Shown piece by piece: positions 40,515-49,536 of a stretch of DNA of 64,000 nt. Below the pieces are notes generated by a model that did no database searches, had not been told where the DNA came from, and was given only the letters and a program-made list of their open reading frames with translations. The position numbers and the translations under genes were made by a program. Position 1 is the first letter of the stretch. Each line of letters opens with the position of its first letter. Source of the stretch: Tumebacillus avium (GTDB lineage: Bacteria > Bacillota > Bacilli > Tumebacillales > Tumebacillaceae); NCBI RefSeq assembly GCF_002162355.1, contig NZ_CP021434.1, positions 2,766,501-2,830,500 of the forward strand, read 5' to 3'.

Positions 40515-42497
40515 ATGAGACAATCAATCACTGCCAAAATTTTAGTTACAATCTTATCTACGCTAATCGTCCCGCTGTCGATCGCGGGGTTCTGGTTTTA
40601 TTTTGATCTGCAAAACAGCTTGAAAACAATCGAGTCGGAGCGCGGGGTCAGCAACTTGACGGCCGCGCACCAGATGTTCGATTTCATCGGTTCGCAGATG
40701 TCTTCCAATGCGAAGACAAATGCGTACTGGGAAGAGCATCACACCGCGATCGCCGAAGGAGACACCGCCTTCCTGGAAGACAGCGTGCTGTCGGTGATCG
40801 ACGTGGTGGTTTCCTTGTCTTCGGTCTATGTGGCCGATCTGGACGGCGAAGTGCTGGCCAAACAGGAGCATCAGCCGCTCAATCTGGACAGCCAGTTGCC
40901 GAAGATGATCGAACAAATGGGCAAAGAGATGAGCCTGACCGGGCTGGTGCGCTCGGAGCGCGGCCTGCAGATGGTCACCTTGTCGAAAGTCACCAACGAA
41001 GAGGGGACGGCACAGCCCAATGGCGTGCTGATGTTCACCCGCGATGTGAACGAGAAGTTCCTTGAGACGGTGCAGGAGGTCAACAAGACGGACATCACCG
41101 TGTTTGACGGGGAGAAGGTCGTCTCGACCAATTCGGCTTTCGACCAGAGCACAGCAGCCGCCTTGGCGCAGCAGGTCAAGGGATCGGCTGAGCCGCAGGT
41201 GTTGTCGACCGCTTCCAAGCAGGGGCAGCATACGGAGAGCGCGGATCAACTGCTCGACATCTATGGGCAGCCAATCGGATTTTTGGCGACGGAGACGATC
41301 TCGCAGACCGGCGCACAGCTGCGCGAGAAGCTGCTGTTCACCGCTGCGGTGGCCGGCGTGCTGCTCTTGGGGATCGGCGGTCTGCTCGCGGTGCTGTTCT
41401 ATAACTCGCTGTCCCGTCCGCTGCGCCGCATCGGCGGCGAGATGGCGCGGGTGGCATCGGGCGACCTGACGAACAGCAAGGAAGCGGTTCTGCTGACCGG
41501 CAGCAAGCGTCAAGATGAGATCGGCGAGATCACGCAGGCGTTTCTGGCGATGCGTGACGGGCTGCGCACGCTGGTCCAAGGCGTGCATGAAGGCTCGTAC
41601 CATCTGTCGGAGAACTCGCGGGAATTTGCCGCTTCCACCGAAGAGGCGCGGGGTTCGCTGCAGATGATCGCGGCATCGGCGGAAGATATCCGCTCGCTGG
41701 TCGACCGCACGTTTGAGCGGGTCGGCGAGGCGGCCGGACATCTCGACACGCTGTCCGATCAGGCGCAGATGATCTCCGGCCATGCTGAGACGGCTGTAAA
41801 TGCGGCCGGACAGATGAAGGCGGCGGCGGGAGACGGGCAGCAGCTCGTCGACCGTTCGATCGGGACGATGGGGGAGATCTCCCAGTCTTCGCAGGAGAGC
41901 GAACAGAAAGTGCTGGCGCTGCAGTCGGTCGCCGAGGAGATCATCCTGATGGTCGACCGGATCAAAGCGGTCTCCAAGCAGACCGGGATGCTGGCGCTGA
42001 ACGCTTCGATCGAAGCGGCGCGGGCGGGAGAGCACGGGCGAGGATTTGCCATCGTGGCGAGCGAAGTGGGCAAGCTGTCCGACCAGACCCGTGTGACGAC
42101 CGAGGAGATCGAAGTGCTCGTCGAGCGGATCAAGCACAGCGTGCTCGACGTGGGCGAGACGACGGGGCTCTTGCGCCACCGTCTGGCGGACGGAGTGGAC
42201 GCGGTGCAGGCCACCGGTTCGGCGTTTGCGGAGATCTTGCGCCACATCGGCGCGGTCGAGGGCCAGATCGCCCAGATCCGCCGGGAAGCGGGCAAGCAGG
42301 AAACGATCACCGAGACGGGGGCGGAAGCGGTGTTTGGCGTCAAAGAGATGGCGTCCGAAATGGTCGCCAGCGTCGAAGAGACCACCGCCGCCACCGAAGA
42401 GATGGTCGCGATGGTTCACACCATCGCCGAAAACTCGAACAGCCTCGCCGATCTCGCGGAAGAACTCCAAGAGAACGCCGGGAAATTCAAAATGTAG
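40515..42497 (+). CDS. Methyl-accepting chemotaxis protein
   Basis: A 660-aa receptor: N-terminal membrane helix (about 9-31), extracytoplasmic sensor region (about 32-275, CHASE4/CACHE-like by length), second helix (about 280-302, LLFTAAVAGVLLLGIGGLLAVLF), HAMP domain and a cytoplasmic signalling coiled coil. The highly conserved hairpin tip is LALNASIEAARAGEHGRGFAIVASEVGKLS. Ligand unknown. Start at 40515 follows AAAAGGGG; the ORF extends upstream to 40491 without SD. Monocistronic. Confidence 0.92.
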   Translation: MRQSITAKILVTILSTLIVPLSIAGFWFYFDLQNSLKTIESERGVSNLTAAHQMFDFIGSQMSSNAKTNAYWEEHHTAIAEGDTAFLEDSVLSVIDVVVSLSSVYVADLDGEVLAKQEHQPLNLDSQLPKMIEQMGKEMSLTGLVRSERGLQMVTLSKVTNEEGTAQPNGVLMFTRDVNEKFLETVQEVNKTDITVFDGEKVVSTNSAFDQSTAAALAQQVKGSAEPQVLSTASKQGQHTESADQLLDIYGQPIGFLATETISQTGAQLREKLLFTAAVAGVLLLGIGGLLAVLFYNSLSRPLRRIGGEMARVASGDLTNSKEAVLLTGSKRQDEIGEITQAFLAMRDGLRTLVQGVHEGSYHLSENSREFAASTEEARGSLQMIAASAEDIRSLVDRTFERVGEAAGHLDTLSDQAQMISGHAETAVNAAGQMKAAAGDGQQLVDRSIGTMGEISQSSQESEQKVLALQSVAEEIILMVDRIKAVSKQTGMLALNASIEAARAGEHGRGFAIVASEVGKLSDQTRVTTEEIEVLVERIKHSVLDVGETTGLLRHRLADGVDAVQATGSAFAEILRHIGAVEGQIAQIRREAGKQETITETGAEAVFGVKEMASEMVASVEETTAATEEMVAMVHTIAENSNSLADLAEELQENAGKFKM

Positions 42498-42502
42498 CGC
42501 AC

Positions 42503-42531
42503 AAAAGGCACGGGAGACTCCCGTGCCTTTT
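42503..42531 (+). terminator. Intrinsic terminator of the chemoreceptor gene
   Basis: A 9-bp stem GGCACGGGA/TCCCGTGCC followed by TTTT. Confidence 0.85.
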
Positions 42532-42553
42532 GCTGTGCAGAATTGCCTGCGAA

Positions 42554-42587
42554 AAAGGCACACCGGCAGTTTCGCCTGTGTGCCTTT
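42554..42587 (-). terminator. Intrinsic terminator of the HAD gene
   Basis: A 9-bp stem AAAGGCACA/TGTGCCTTT with, on the minus strand, a T-rich tail. Confidence 0.75.
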
Positions 42588-42599
42588 GTGCGTGTGAAC

Positions 42600-43442
42600 T
42601 TACTTGCCTGCGTTGGTGATGAACGGGAGCGCCTGCTCCATCGAGGTGACGCGCTCGTCGCATTCCCAGCCTTTGCCGATGCCGTGCGGGTCGATGTAGA
42701 CGGTCTGGCAGCCGAGCTCAAACGCCGGGAGGATCTCGTTGACCCAGTTGTCGCCAACGGAGAGGAACCCTTCGTACGGCAGGTCAAACTGCTCTTTGAT
42801 CCGCGCAAAAACGCCTTTGGTGCCGGACGGCTTGCGGGCGGTGAACACTTTCAGATCAAACGAATCGAGCAGGCCGAGCTTCTCGAGAATCTTGGTCGAA
42901 TCCACTTCCGGCGAGTTGGTGACCAGCACCTGCTTCACGCCGCCCGCGCGGGACGCCGAGATCGCTTCGATCAGCCCCGGGATGCGGTTCATGTGGAAAT
43001 CCGGCCCCATCATAAACTCGCGGGTCGCGAGGAACGCTTCGCTCGTGCCGGCATCGGTCAGCCCGTAGTGGCGCGCCATGCAGCCCGGCACCCACCACAT
43101 GTCGCCGATCGAAAACATGTCTTCGAGGTTGACGGTGACCTTCTCCGGGTACAGCCGCTCCACTTCCTCCTTGGGAAGCGGCGTGCCGTCCCAGTGGAAC
43201 GCCTCCGATACATCGCCTTTTAACTGCACCAGAATCAAATCGCGGTTGGCATCATATGTACGTCCAATGCGCAGCGGGTGCTTGTCCTCCAGCGCCGCAT
43301 CATATTCGGCCTGGAACTTCGCCTGCACATCTTCCGGCAAACGCTTCTTCAGCTCGTTTGCGTAGTAGTCAAAGTGGTGAGTGTCTTCATAAAGCGTGCC
43401 GTCCAAATCATAGACGATCAGGTTGACGCGTGAAAGATCCAT
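42600..43442 (-). CDS. HAD family hydrolase
   Basis: A 280-aa HAD phosphatase: motif I VYDLDGTLYEDTHHF, motif II QVLVTNSPEV, a conserved Lys region TARKPSGTKG and motif IV FLSVGDNWVNEI. The alpha-helical cap between motifs I and II is long (about 150 residues). Substrate unknown. ATG at 43442 follows GGAAGGGA; the frame to 43484 has no SD. Divergent from the phosphonate-type ABC operon, but nothing shows it to be a phosphonatase. Confidence 0.85.
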   Translation of the reverse strand: MDLSRVNLIVYDLDGTLYEDTHHFDYYANELKKRLPEDVQAKFQAEYDAALEDKHPLRIGRTYDANRDLILVQLKGDVSEAFHWDGTPLPKEEVERLYPEKVTVNLEDMFSIGDMWWVPGCMARHYGLTDAGTSEAFLATREFMMGPDFHMNRIPGLIEAISASRAGGVKQVLVTNSPEVDSTKILEKLGLLDSFDLKVFTARKPSGTKGVFARIKEQFDLPYEGFLSVGDNWVNEILPAFELGCQTVYIDPHGIGKGWECDERVTSMEQALPFITNAGK

Positions 43443-43547
43443 TTGCACAATCCCTTCCTTTCCTGTTCCCTTATTATAACGCAAATGTCGAATCTGAATC
43501 AGTCAACCGAGAAAAACGTCGAAAAACTACAAAGTTTGTCTTTCTTT

Positions 43548-43561
43548 TGAAAGCGCTTTTA
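43548..43561 (+). promoter_or_regulatory. Candidate cre (CcpA) site upstream of phnC
   Basis: TGAAAGCGCTTTTA matches the catabolite-responsive-element consensus at all but one position. A -10-like TACAAT follows at 43564-43569, so binding there would block the promoter. Confidence 0.45.
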
Positions 43562-43670
43562 GATACAATGGTACTTGCCTTTCCATGGATACAATCCCCT
43601 TTTGCAAGCTCATACTACGTGGTATCCATCACTACTGAAACCTTAGACCGAAATGAAAGTTGGGAAGAGA

Positions 43671-44450
43671 ATGATCGAATTTAAGAACGTGAAAAAAGTA
43701 TATCCCAATGGGACTGTCGGCCTGGATAATATCAATCTGACCATTCATCCGGGTGAATTCGTGATCATCGTCGGGCTCTCCGGCGCGGGTAAGTCGACGC
43801 TGCTGCGCTCGATCAACCGTCTGCATGAGATCAGCGAAGGCGAGATCTTGATCGACGGCGAGTCGATCACCAGAGCAAAAGGTGCTGAACTGCGCCGCTT
43901 CCGCCGTGACATCGGCATGATCTTCCAGAGCTTCAACCTCGTCAAGCGCGTGTCAGTGATCCGCAACGTCCTCTCCGGACGCGTCGGCTACCACGGCACC
44001 ATGCGCACCCTGCTCGGTCTCTGGCCGAAGCGCGATGTGGAACTGGCACTCGATGCACTCGATCGCGTCAACATCAAAGAAAAAGCGTATGCGCGCGCCG
44101 ACGAACTGTCCGGCGGCCAGCAGCAGCGCGTCTCCATCGCTCGTGCCTTGGCACAGGAAGCGAAGATCATTCTCGCGGACGAGCCGGTCGCATCCCTTGA
44201 CCCGCTGACCACCCGTCAGGTTATGGACGACCTGAAGCGCATCAACCGCGAGCTCGGCATCACCACCGTCGTCAACTTGCACTTCCTCGACCTGGCACGC
44301 GAATACGGCACCCGTATCATCGGCCTGCGCGCCGGCAAAGTCGTGTTTGACGGCCCGGTGGAACAGGCGACCGACGAGGTGTTCTCCGACATCTACGGTC
44401 GTCAGATCAAGAAAGACGAGCTTCTCGGCGCTGTGGAGGAAGGCGTATGA
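43671..44450 (+). CDS. phnC: Phosphonate-type ABC transporter ATP-binding protein
   Basis: A 259-aa PhnC-type ATPase: Walker [19 protein letters not shown]-loop [12 protein letters not shown], the Phn-specific NVLSGRVGY and LGLWPKRD blocks, signature LSGGQQQR, Walker [13 protein letters not shown]. The family energises uptake of phosphonates or related phosphorus compounds. The start at 43671 follows GGGAAGAG; an ATG at 43653 lacks an SD. Its last bases overlap the next gene as ATGA. Confidence 0.9.
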   Translation: MIEFKNVKKVYPNGTVGLDNINLTIHPGEFVIIVGLSGAGKSTLLRSINRLHEISEGEILIDGESITRAKGAELRRFRRDIGMIFQSFNLVKRVSVIRNVLSGRVGYHGTMRTLLGLWPKRDVELALDALDRVNIKEKAYARADELSGGQQQRVSIARALAQEAKIILADEPVASLDPLTTRQVMDDLKRINRELGITTVVNLHFLDLAREYGTRIIGLRAGKVVFDGPVEQATDEVFSDIYGRQIKKDELLGAVEEGV

Positions 44451-45229
44451 GCAAGCAGCAAAAAAACATCAAAGCTCCATCAAAACTGAAATATACGATC
44501 ATCTTTCTGATCCTCGCTGTGCTGTACGTGTTCTCCTGGCGCGGCGTGGATGCAGACATCGGTGAGCTGATCGAAGGCCTGCCGAACATCGGGAACATGA
44601 TGGCGCAGCTGTGGCCGCCCGATTTCGAGTATTTCATACAAATCCTCGATCCGATGCTCGAGACGTTGCAGATGGCGATTCTCGGGACGACGTTTGGCGC
44701 GATCCTGTCGATTCCGATCATCTTGCTCTCCTCGAACAACATCTTTGGCAAACGCGTAACGACGATCACCCGTTCCTTTCTGAACGTAGTTCGTACGATT
44801 CCGGAGCTGTTGTTTGCCGGTATCTTCGTTGCAGTCGTCGGCCTTGGCCCGTTCGCGGGCGTGCTCGCTTTGACCTTGTTCTCCTTCGGTATCATCGCCA
44901 AGCTGTGCTATGAGTCGGTGGAGACGATCGATCCGGGCCCGCTGGAAGCGATGACCGCCGTCGGCGCAAACAAAATGCAATTTATCAGCTTTGCCGTCGT
45001 GCCGCAGGCACTGCCGGCGTTTATGGCCTATCTGTTCTATACGTTCGAAGTCTGTGTGCGCGCATCTGCGATCCTGGGTCTCGTCGGCGCTGGCGGGATC
45101 GGTCACGTGCTGAACACGGCGCTGGCGATGTACCAGTACACACACGTTGCTTCGATCATCTTGTTCACGCTTGTCATCGTTATCGTCATCGATACGGTCA
45201 GTACTAGAATCCGGGAGAAACTGCTATGA
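44447..45229 (+). CDS. phnE: Phosphonate-type ABC transporter permease, first of two
   Basis: A 260-aa PhnE permease with about six membrane helices and the cytoplasmic EAA loop [27 protein letters not shown], followed by [13 protein letters not shown]. It overlaps phnC and the next permease by 4 nt at each end. The two PhnE-like proteins presumably form a heterodimer. Confidence 0.9.
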   Translation: MSKQQKNIKAPSKLKYTIIFLILAVLYVFSWRGVDADIGELIEGLPNIGNMMAQLWPPDFEYFIQILDPMLETLQMAILGTTFGAILSIPIILLSSNNIFGKRVTTITRSFLNVVRTIPELLFAGIFVAVVGLGPFAGVLALTLFSFGIIAKLCYESVETIDPGPLEAMTAVGANKMQFISFAVVPQALPAFMAYLFYTFEVCVRASAILGLVGAGGIGHVLNTALAMYQYTHVASIILFTLVIVIVIDTVSTRIREKLL

Positions 45230-46038
45230 GCCAACAACAAAAAGCATTGGCAGCGCCGCCGAAGACGCTCGGTCAGAAAATCAAACTCGTTTTGTACATC
45301 ATCTTCTTCATCGTCCTCTACACCTGGTGTTTCTCGGGGATGGAAGTCGATGTCACCAAAGTTCGCGAATCCCTGCCGGTAGCAGGCAACATCATCTCCG
45401 GCATCTTCCATGTCGAATGGCCGTTTGTCACTGAAGATGAAGGCGTTATCGACAACATGTTCATGACCTTGGCGATCGCCCTGCTTGGCACGACGATCGC
45501 AGCGACGCTGGCCATTCCGTTTGGCTTCCTCGCCGCCACGAACATGAGCAAGAAAAACCGCTGGGTCTCCTCAGTCGGCAAGCGCATCCTGAACGTCATC
45601 CGCACCTTGCCGGAACTGATCGTCGCGATCATCTTCATCGTTGCGGTCGGCCCGGGCCCGTTTGCCGGGGTCTTGGCGATCGGTTTCCACTCGATCGGGA
45701 TGATCGGGAAGCTGTACTCCGAAGCGATCGAAAACATGGACGAAGGTGCGATCGAAGCGATGACCGCGTCGGGCGCCAACCGCATCCAAATCATGTGGTT
45801 TGCCGTCCTGCCGCAGGTGCTGCCGGAGTTCATGTCCTACGCGCTCTACAAGTTCGAGATCAACGTTCGTGCCGCATCCGTACTTGGTATGGTTGGCGCA
45901 GGCGGTATCGGTACGCCGCTCCTGTTCGCGTTGATCGGCCATGACTGGGACCGCGTCGGTGCGATCCTCGTCGGGATCATCGTCGTCGTTATGCTCATCG
46001 ACTACCTGTCCGGCTCGATCCGCAAACGTCTTGTCTAA
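45226..46038 (+). CDS. phnE: Phosphonate-type ABC transporter permease, second of two
   Basis: A 270-aa paralogue of the preceding permease: EAA loop GAIEAMTASGANRIQIMWFAVLPQVLPEF and ASVLGMVGAGGIGTPLLFAL. N-terminus QQQKALAAPPK is a soluble tail. Translationally coupled (ATGA) to the first permease. The operon ends here at a terminator and contains no phnD-type binding-protein gene, unlike the usual phnDCE arrangement. Confidence 0.9.
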   Translation: MSQQQKALAAPPKTLGQKIKLVLYIIFFIVLYTWCFSGMEVDVTKVRESLPVAGNIISGIFHVEWPFVTEDEGVIDNMFMTLAIALLGTTIAATLAIPFGFLAATNMSKKNRWVSSVGKRILNVIRTLPELIVAIIFIVAVGPGPFAGVLAIGFHSIGMIGKLYSEAIENMDEGAIEAMTASGANRIQIMWFAVLPQVLPEFMSYALYKFEINVRAASVLGMVGAGGIGTPLLFALIGHDWDRVGAILVGIIVVVMLIDYLSGSIRKRLV

Positions 46039-46050
46039 ATTGTGAACTGA

Positions 46051-46082
46051 AAAGCCTGGTCCTTAGCGGGCCGGGCTTTTCT
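46051..46082 (+). terminator. Intrinsic terminator of the phn operon
   Basis: A hairpin AAAGCCTGG/CCGGGCTTT with one G-T pair and a T-run. Confidence 0.75.
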
Positions 46083-46158
46083 CATCCGGGAAGAGTGGCG
46101 GATGCAGGACAAGTAGTCTACAATAAGATGGTACATATCTAAAAGGGGGCTTTTCGCT

Positions 46159-46437
46159 GTGTCCGGTACGTTTATGCTGTTTACTTGGGGCGTTGCGATC
46201 ATCTCGGCGCTGATTGCCACGTTTTCACTTAAAGCACCGCGTGTGCTTTCGATTATCTTAGGCGTCATCCTGGCGCAAGGTTTGATGTTTGCAGGCGGCC
46301 ATATGCTGCACCTGGACTTTGGGCCGATCATCGACATCGGCGGCACATCGACACCTGTTGTGACCGACATCGTCCTCGCGCTGGTCGGCGCATTCCTGGG
46401 CGCATTTCTCACAAAGGCGTTCCGTCGCGGACGCTAA
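46159..46437 (+). CDS. Small membrane protein
   Basis: A 92-aa protein with three hydrophobic segments (about 5-23, 29-46 and 66-84) and a basic C-terminus TKAFRRGR. No family recognised. GTG start with AAAAGGGGG upstream. The MFS gene follows after 32 nt, so the two may be cotranscribed. Confidence 0.6.
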   Translation: MSGTFMLFTWGVAIISALIATFSLKAPRVLSIILGVILAQGLMFAGGHMLHLDFGPIIDIGGTSTPVVTDIVLALVGAFLGAFLTKAFRRGR

Positions 46438-46469
46438 CCTGCAAGCAGGCTAGAAAGGGTGTTTAGAGG

Positions 46470-47636
46470 GTGAACAAAAAAGCATTGGGCATTTTGTTTG
46501 CGGTCATGTTCCTGGTCATGCTGGGATTTGGCATCATCATCCCGGTCATGCCGTTCTTCGCGGAAGAACTGGGAGCTTCGCCGTTTGAGATGGGGCTGTT
46601 GATGGCTTCCTACTCGGTGATGCAGTTTCTGTTTGCACCGTTTTGGGGCGGCGTATCCGACCGGATCGGCCGCAAGCCGGTCATCCTGATCGGCATCTCC
46701 GGTCTGTCGTTGTCGTTCTTCCTCTTTGCGATGTCCGACCAGCTCTGGATGCTGTTCGCATCGCGGATTATCGCCGGGTTCCTGTCGTCGGCAAACATGC
46801 CGACCGTCATGGCCTATGTGGCGGACATCACGTCGCCGGAGAATCGGGGCAAAGGCATGGGCATGATCGGCGCATCGGTTGGACTTGGCTTTATCTTTGG
46901 TCCGGCGATCGGCGGGATCTTCTCCGCTGAAAGCTATGCGACGCCATTCTTCATCGCCGGTGTTGTCTCGGCCATCACGTTCCTGTTTGTCCTGTTTGTG
47001 CTCAAAGAGTCGCTGCCGCCTGAAAAGCGCCTGCAAAAAGGGCAAGGCGGATCGCGCTGGGCGGCATTCTCCGGCTCGCTGTCGATGCTCTACGTGCTGA
47101 TGTTCTTCGTCTCCTTCTCGCTGGCGGCGCTCGAAGGCACGTTCGCCTACTTCGCAGCGGAGAAGGCGGGACTGGACACGGTGCATCTCGGCTACATCTT
47201 CATGATCATGGGGCTGGCCGGCGCGTTTGTGCAAGGCGGTCTGGTCGGACGCCTGATCAAGCAGCGCGGCGAGGGCATGGTGATCCAGCTTGGGCTGTTG
47301 ATCTCGGCGATCGGCTTTGGCCTGATCCTGCTCACCAACTCGTTTTGGACGGCCGCATTGTTCCTTTCCATCTTCGGCATCGGCAACGGGCTGATCCGTC
47401 CGGCGGTGTCCGCGCTGATCACCAAGCGCACGACGGTTGGACAAGGGCAGGCAACCGGGCTGCTCTCGTCGTTCGAATCCTTGGGCCGCATCGGCGGACC
47501 GCCGCTGGGCGGCGCGGTGTACGCCTTGTCGATTGGCTATCCGTACATCGCAGGGATCATCTTGTCTGTGCTGGCGTTTGTGATCTATCGCATCTATGTG
47601 GCACGCGCAGGCGAAGCAATACCTGCCAACTCCTAA
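46470..47636 (+). CDS. MFS multidrug-type transporter
   Basis: A 388-aa, 12-helix major facilitator close in pattern to TetA/Bmr-type antiporters: ILFAVMFLVMLGFGIIIPVMPFF in helix 1, motif A GGVSDRIGRKPVILIG, and motif C GASVGLGFIFGPAIGG. Probable proton-driven drug or metabolite exporter. GTG start; AGAAAGGG upstream at long spacing, TAGAGG immediately before. Confidence 0.88.
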   Translation: MNKKALGILFAVMFLVMLGFGIIIPVMPFFAEELGASPFEMGLLMASYSVMQFLFAPFWGGVSDRIGRKPVILIGISGLSLSFFLFAMSDQLWMLFASRIIAGFLSSANMPTVMAYVADITSPENRGKGMGMIGASVGLGFIFGPAIGGIFSAESYATPFFIAGVVSAITFLFVLFVLKESLPPEKRLQKGQGGSRWAAFSGSLSMLYVLMFFVSFSLAALEGTFAYFAAEKAGLDTVHLGYIFMIMGLAGAFVQGGLVGRLIKQRGEGMVIQLGLLISAIGFGLILLTNSFWTAALFLSIFGIGNGLIRPAVSALITKRTTVGQGQATGLLSSFESLGRIGGPPLGGAVYALSIGYPYIAGIILSVLAFVIYRIYVARAGEAIPANS

Positions 47637-47637
47637 T

Positions 47638-47674
47638 AAAAACCCGCGCTCTGCAGTTTGCAGGCGCGGGTTTT
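47638..47674. terminator. Bidirectional intrinsic terminator
   Basis: A 9-bp stem AACCCGCGC/GCGCGGGTT extended by an inner CTGCA/TGCAG stem; T-run on the plus strand. Confidence 0.85.
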
Positions 47675-47687
47675 CTTATCTTGTCTT

Positions 47688-48308
47688 TTAATGTGCGAAT
47701 CGGGTGCGCAGGTTCTTGAAGATAAACCAGAGCACAGCGAGGATGATCAGTCCCAAAATGCCATAGGAGAACGGCTTGATGTAAGGTTCAACAGCGTGCC
47801 AGTTGGCGCCAAGCTTAAAGCCAGCCCAGGTCAAGGCAACGTTCCACGGAATGCAGCCGATGAACGTAAAGATGGTGAATTTCCAGAAGTTCATTTTCGC
47901 GATGCCGGCCGGCAGCGAGATGAACGTGCGGATCACGGGCAGGTTGCGTCCGAAAAACGCGGCCCAGTCGCCATATTTCGCAAACCAGCGGTCGGCGGTG
48001 TGGATATGCTTTTCGTTGATCAGGATGTATCTCCCGTATTTCATCAGGAAGGCGCGCCCGCCGCTTGCTCCGATCCAGTAGGTGAGCACGGACCCAACCA
48101 AGTTGCCGAAAACACCGGCCCAGACAACCGGCCAGAACGACAGCAGGCCTTTTTCTGCCATAAAGCCGCCGTACAGCATGATGACTTCACTCGGGAGCGG
48201 GATACAAGCGCTTTCAATCAGCATCCCCCAGAAGATCCCCCAGTGTCCGAAGGCTTCAATCAGCCCTGTCGCAATGGCGGCGAGCCATTCGATCAATGCA
48301 TGCAGCAT
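47688..48308 (-). CDS. DedA family membrane protein
   Basis: A 206-aa DedA/SNARE-associated family protein: N-terminal GHWGIFWGMLIESACIPLPSEVIMLYGG carries the conserved re-entrant-loop Glu and Pro residues, and FGRNLPVIRTFISLPAGIAKM is the second signature. Family knowledge: DedA proteins are flippases for lipid carriers such as undecaprenyl phosphate or phospholipids. ATG start. It is followed by the terminator shared with the MFS gene. Confidence 0.9.
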   Translation of the reverse strand: MLHALIEWLAAIATGLIEAFGHWGIFWGMLIESACIPLPSEVIMLYGGFMAEKGLLSFWPVVWAGVFGNLVGSVLTYWIGASGGRAFLMKYGRYILINEKHIHTADRWFAKYGDWAAFFGRNLPVIRTFISLPAGIAKMNFWKFTIFTFIGCIPWNVALTWAGFKLGANWHAVEPYIKPFSYGILGLIILAVLWFIFKNLRTRFAH

Positions 48309-48344
48309 GTGTACAATACCTCGCTTGTCTTGTCAGTCTCCTTC

Positions 48345-49343
48345 CTATTGTACACACTTTTTAAGCGGATTTGCCCATTTTTGCAAAAATTCACGAGTCT
48401 GATACATTTCTTGCAAAGCGGGCTGCCACTTGCGCAGACACTTTTGCAGGGGACGGTCCGGCTGGGTGATGTACTTGCGGATTTCTTTGTAGGCACTGTG
48501 CGGGAAAGACAAGAGCGCCAGCAGCACGTCGATCTCTTCCGGATCGACCGGGCGCTGCTCCTGATAGGCACGGAACACCTCGAGCGCGGCGTCCGGCGAC
48601 CAACTGCAGGCGGGCAACACGTCTTGGAACAGGTTGGCGAGATCCTGCACGGGCACATCGAGCCGGAAGCCGTCGAAGTCTATGAGAGCGACGGCGCCGC
48701 TCTGGTCGACCGAGAAGTTTTCCGCTTTGATGTTGCCGTGCACCAGCGTCGGCACCACGTCCACGTCGCGCGCCAGCCGCTCATAGGCGGATGCTTGCAG
48801 CCGTTGCGCAGCTTCTGCTGCCTGGGCGAGAATCTGTGCACTGTCCTTGTTGATCATTTCTTCAAATTCATTCCGGGAGGTTGAGAGCGAAGCAAAGAAC
48901 TCTTGCAGTTCTTCCGTCCGTTCGGCAAAGCGCCGGGCCCACTTGCCGGAGAAGTTCTGGGGCTTGGCGACAGGAGGGAAGGAGAGGCCTTTTGACGCGT
49001 GATGGAACCCGCCGAGCGTGGCGGCTGCGGTCAGCCACTCCGCATGCGATGAAGCATCCAGCGGACGGCCGACCCATGCGGTCAGGAAAAAGTGGCCGTG
49101 TTCGGTCTCGACGACCGGGTTGCCGTATAAGGTGGGGATTAGGCGCGGCGTGCCGGTGAAACCTTGCTTCCAGAGATATTCGATCGCGTAGTAGTCGAAG
49201 AACAGCCGGCCCAGCCCATGTTTGCCGCGCTTCAGGCAAAAATCGCCTTGCACCGTCTCGGCGCGCCAGACGGGACCTACCGCTGTCACCTTTTCCACGG
49301 CGAGCTGCCAATGCGTTTCGAGCAACCGTTTGACAGGAACCAA
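48345..49343 (-). CDS. CotS-like spore coat kinase-fold protein
   Basis: A 332-aa protein kinase-like-fold protein of the CotS/YutH/aminoglycoside-phosphotransferase type. Brenner-like motif VPTLVHGNIKAENFSV (catalytic position Asn in HGN rather than the usual HGD) and metal motif VALIDFDGFRLDVPVQDLAN. CotS-family proteins sit in or assemble the spore coat. TTG start at 49343 chosen because GGAGGTGAGC lies 9 nt upstream; the frame to 49469 has no SD. The Asp-to-Asn change may indicate weak or no kinase activity. Confidence 0.78.
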   Translation of the reverse strand: MVPVKRLLETHWQLAVEKVTAVGPVWRAETVQGDFCLKRGKHGLGRLFFDYYAIEYLWKQGFTGTPRLIPTLYGNPVVETEHGHFFLTAWVGRPLDASSHAEWLTAAATLGGFHHASKGLSFPPVAKPQNFSGKWARRFAERTEELQEFFASLSTSRNEFEEMINKDSAQILAQAAEAAQRLQASAYERLARDVDVVPTLVHGNIKAENFSVDQSGAVALIDFDGFRLDVPVQDLANLFQDVLPACSWSPDAALEVFRAYQEQRPVDPEEIDVLLALLSFPHSAYKEIRKYITQPDRPLQKCLRKWQPALQEMYQTREFLQKWANPLKKCVQ

Positions 49344-49430
49344 GTGACGCTCACCTCCGAATTCTATTTTGCAGGAATTTTTACATTTTATTGCGAACTC
49401 AACAGGAAAATTATTATGATCTGCGTATAC

Positions 49431-49459
49431 TTGTCCTGCTCTGGCATATCTGTTATAGT
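49431..49459 (+). promoter_or_regulatory. SigA-type promoter of the GT2 gene
   Basis: TTGTCC, 17 nt, TATAGT, about 75 nt upstream of the start. Confidence 0.65.
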
Positions 49460-49536
49460 AGGTTAGCATGTGTATTCAGGATGTATCTGGTACTCAATCT
49501 GTTTACAAGAGCTAGAAAAAGTGAGGGAAGACTTAC

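Noticed and set aside
42600-43442. Phosphonoacetaldehyde hydrolase linked to the phn genes
   Set aside because: The HAD motifs are generic, the cap lacks recognisable phosphonatase features, and the gene is divergent from the transporter.
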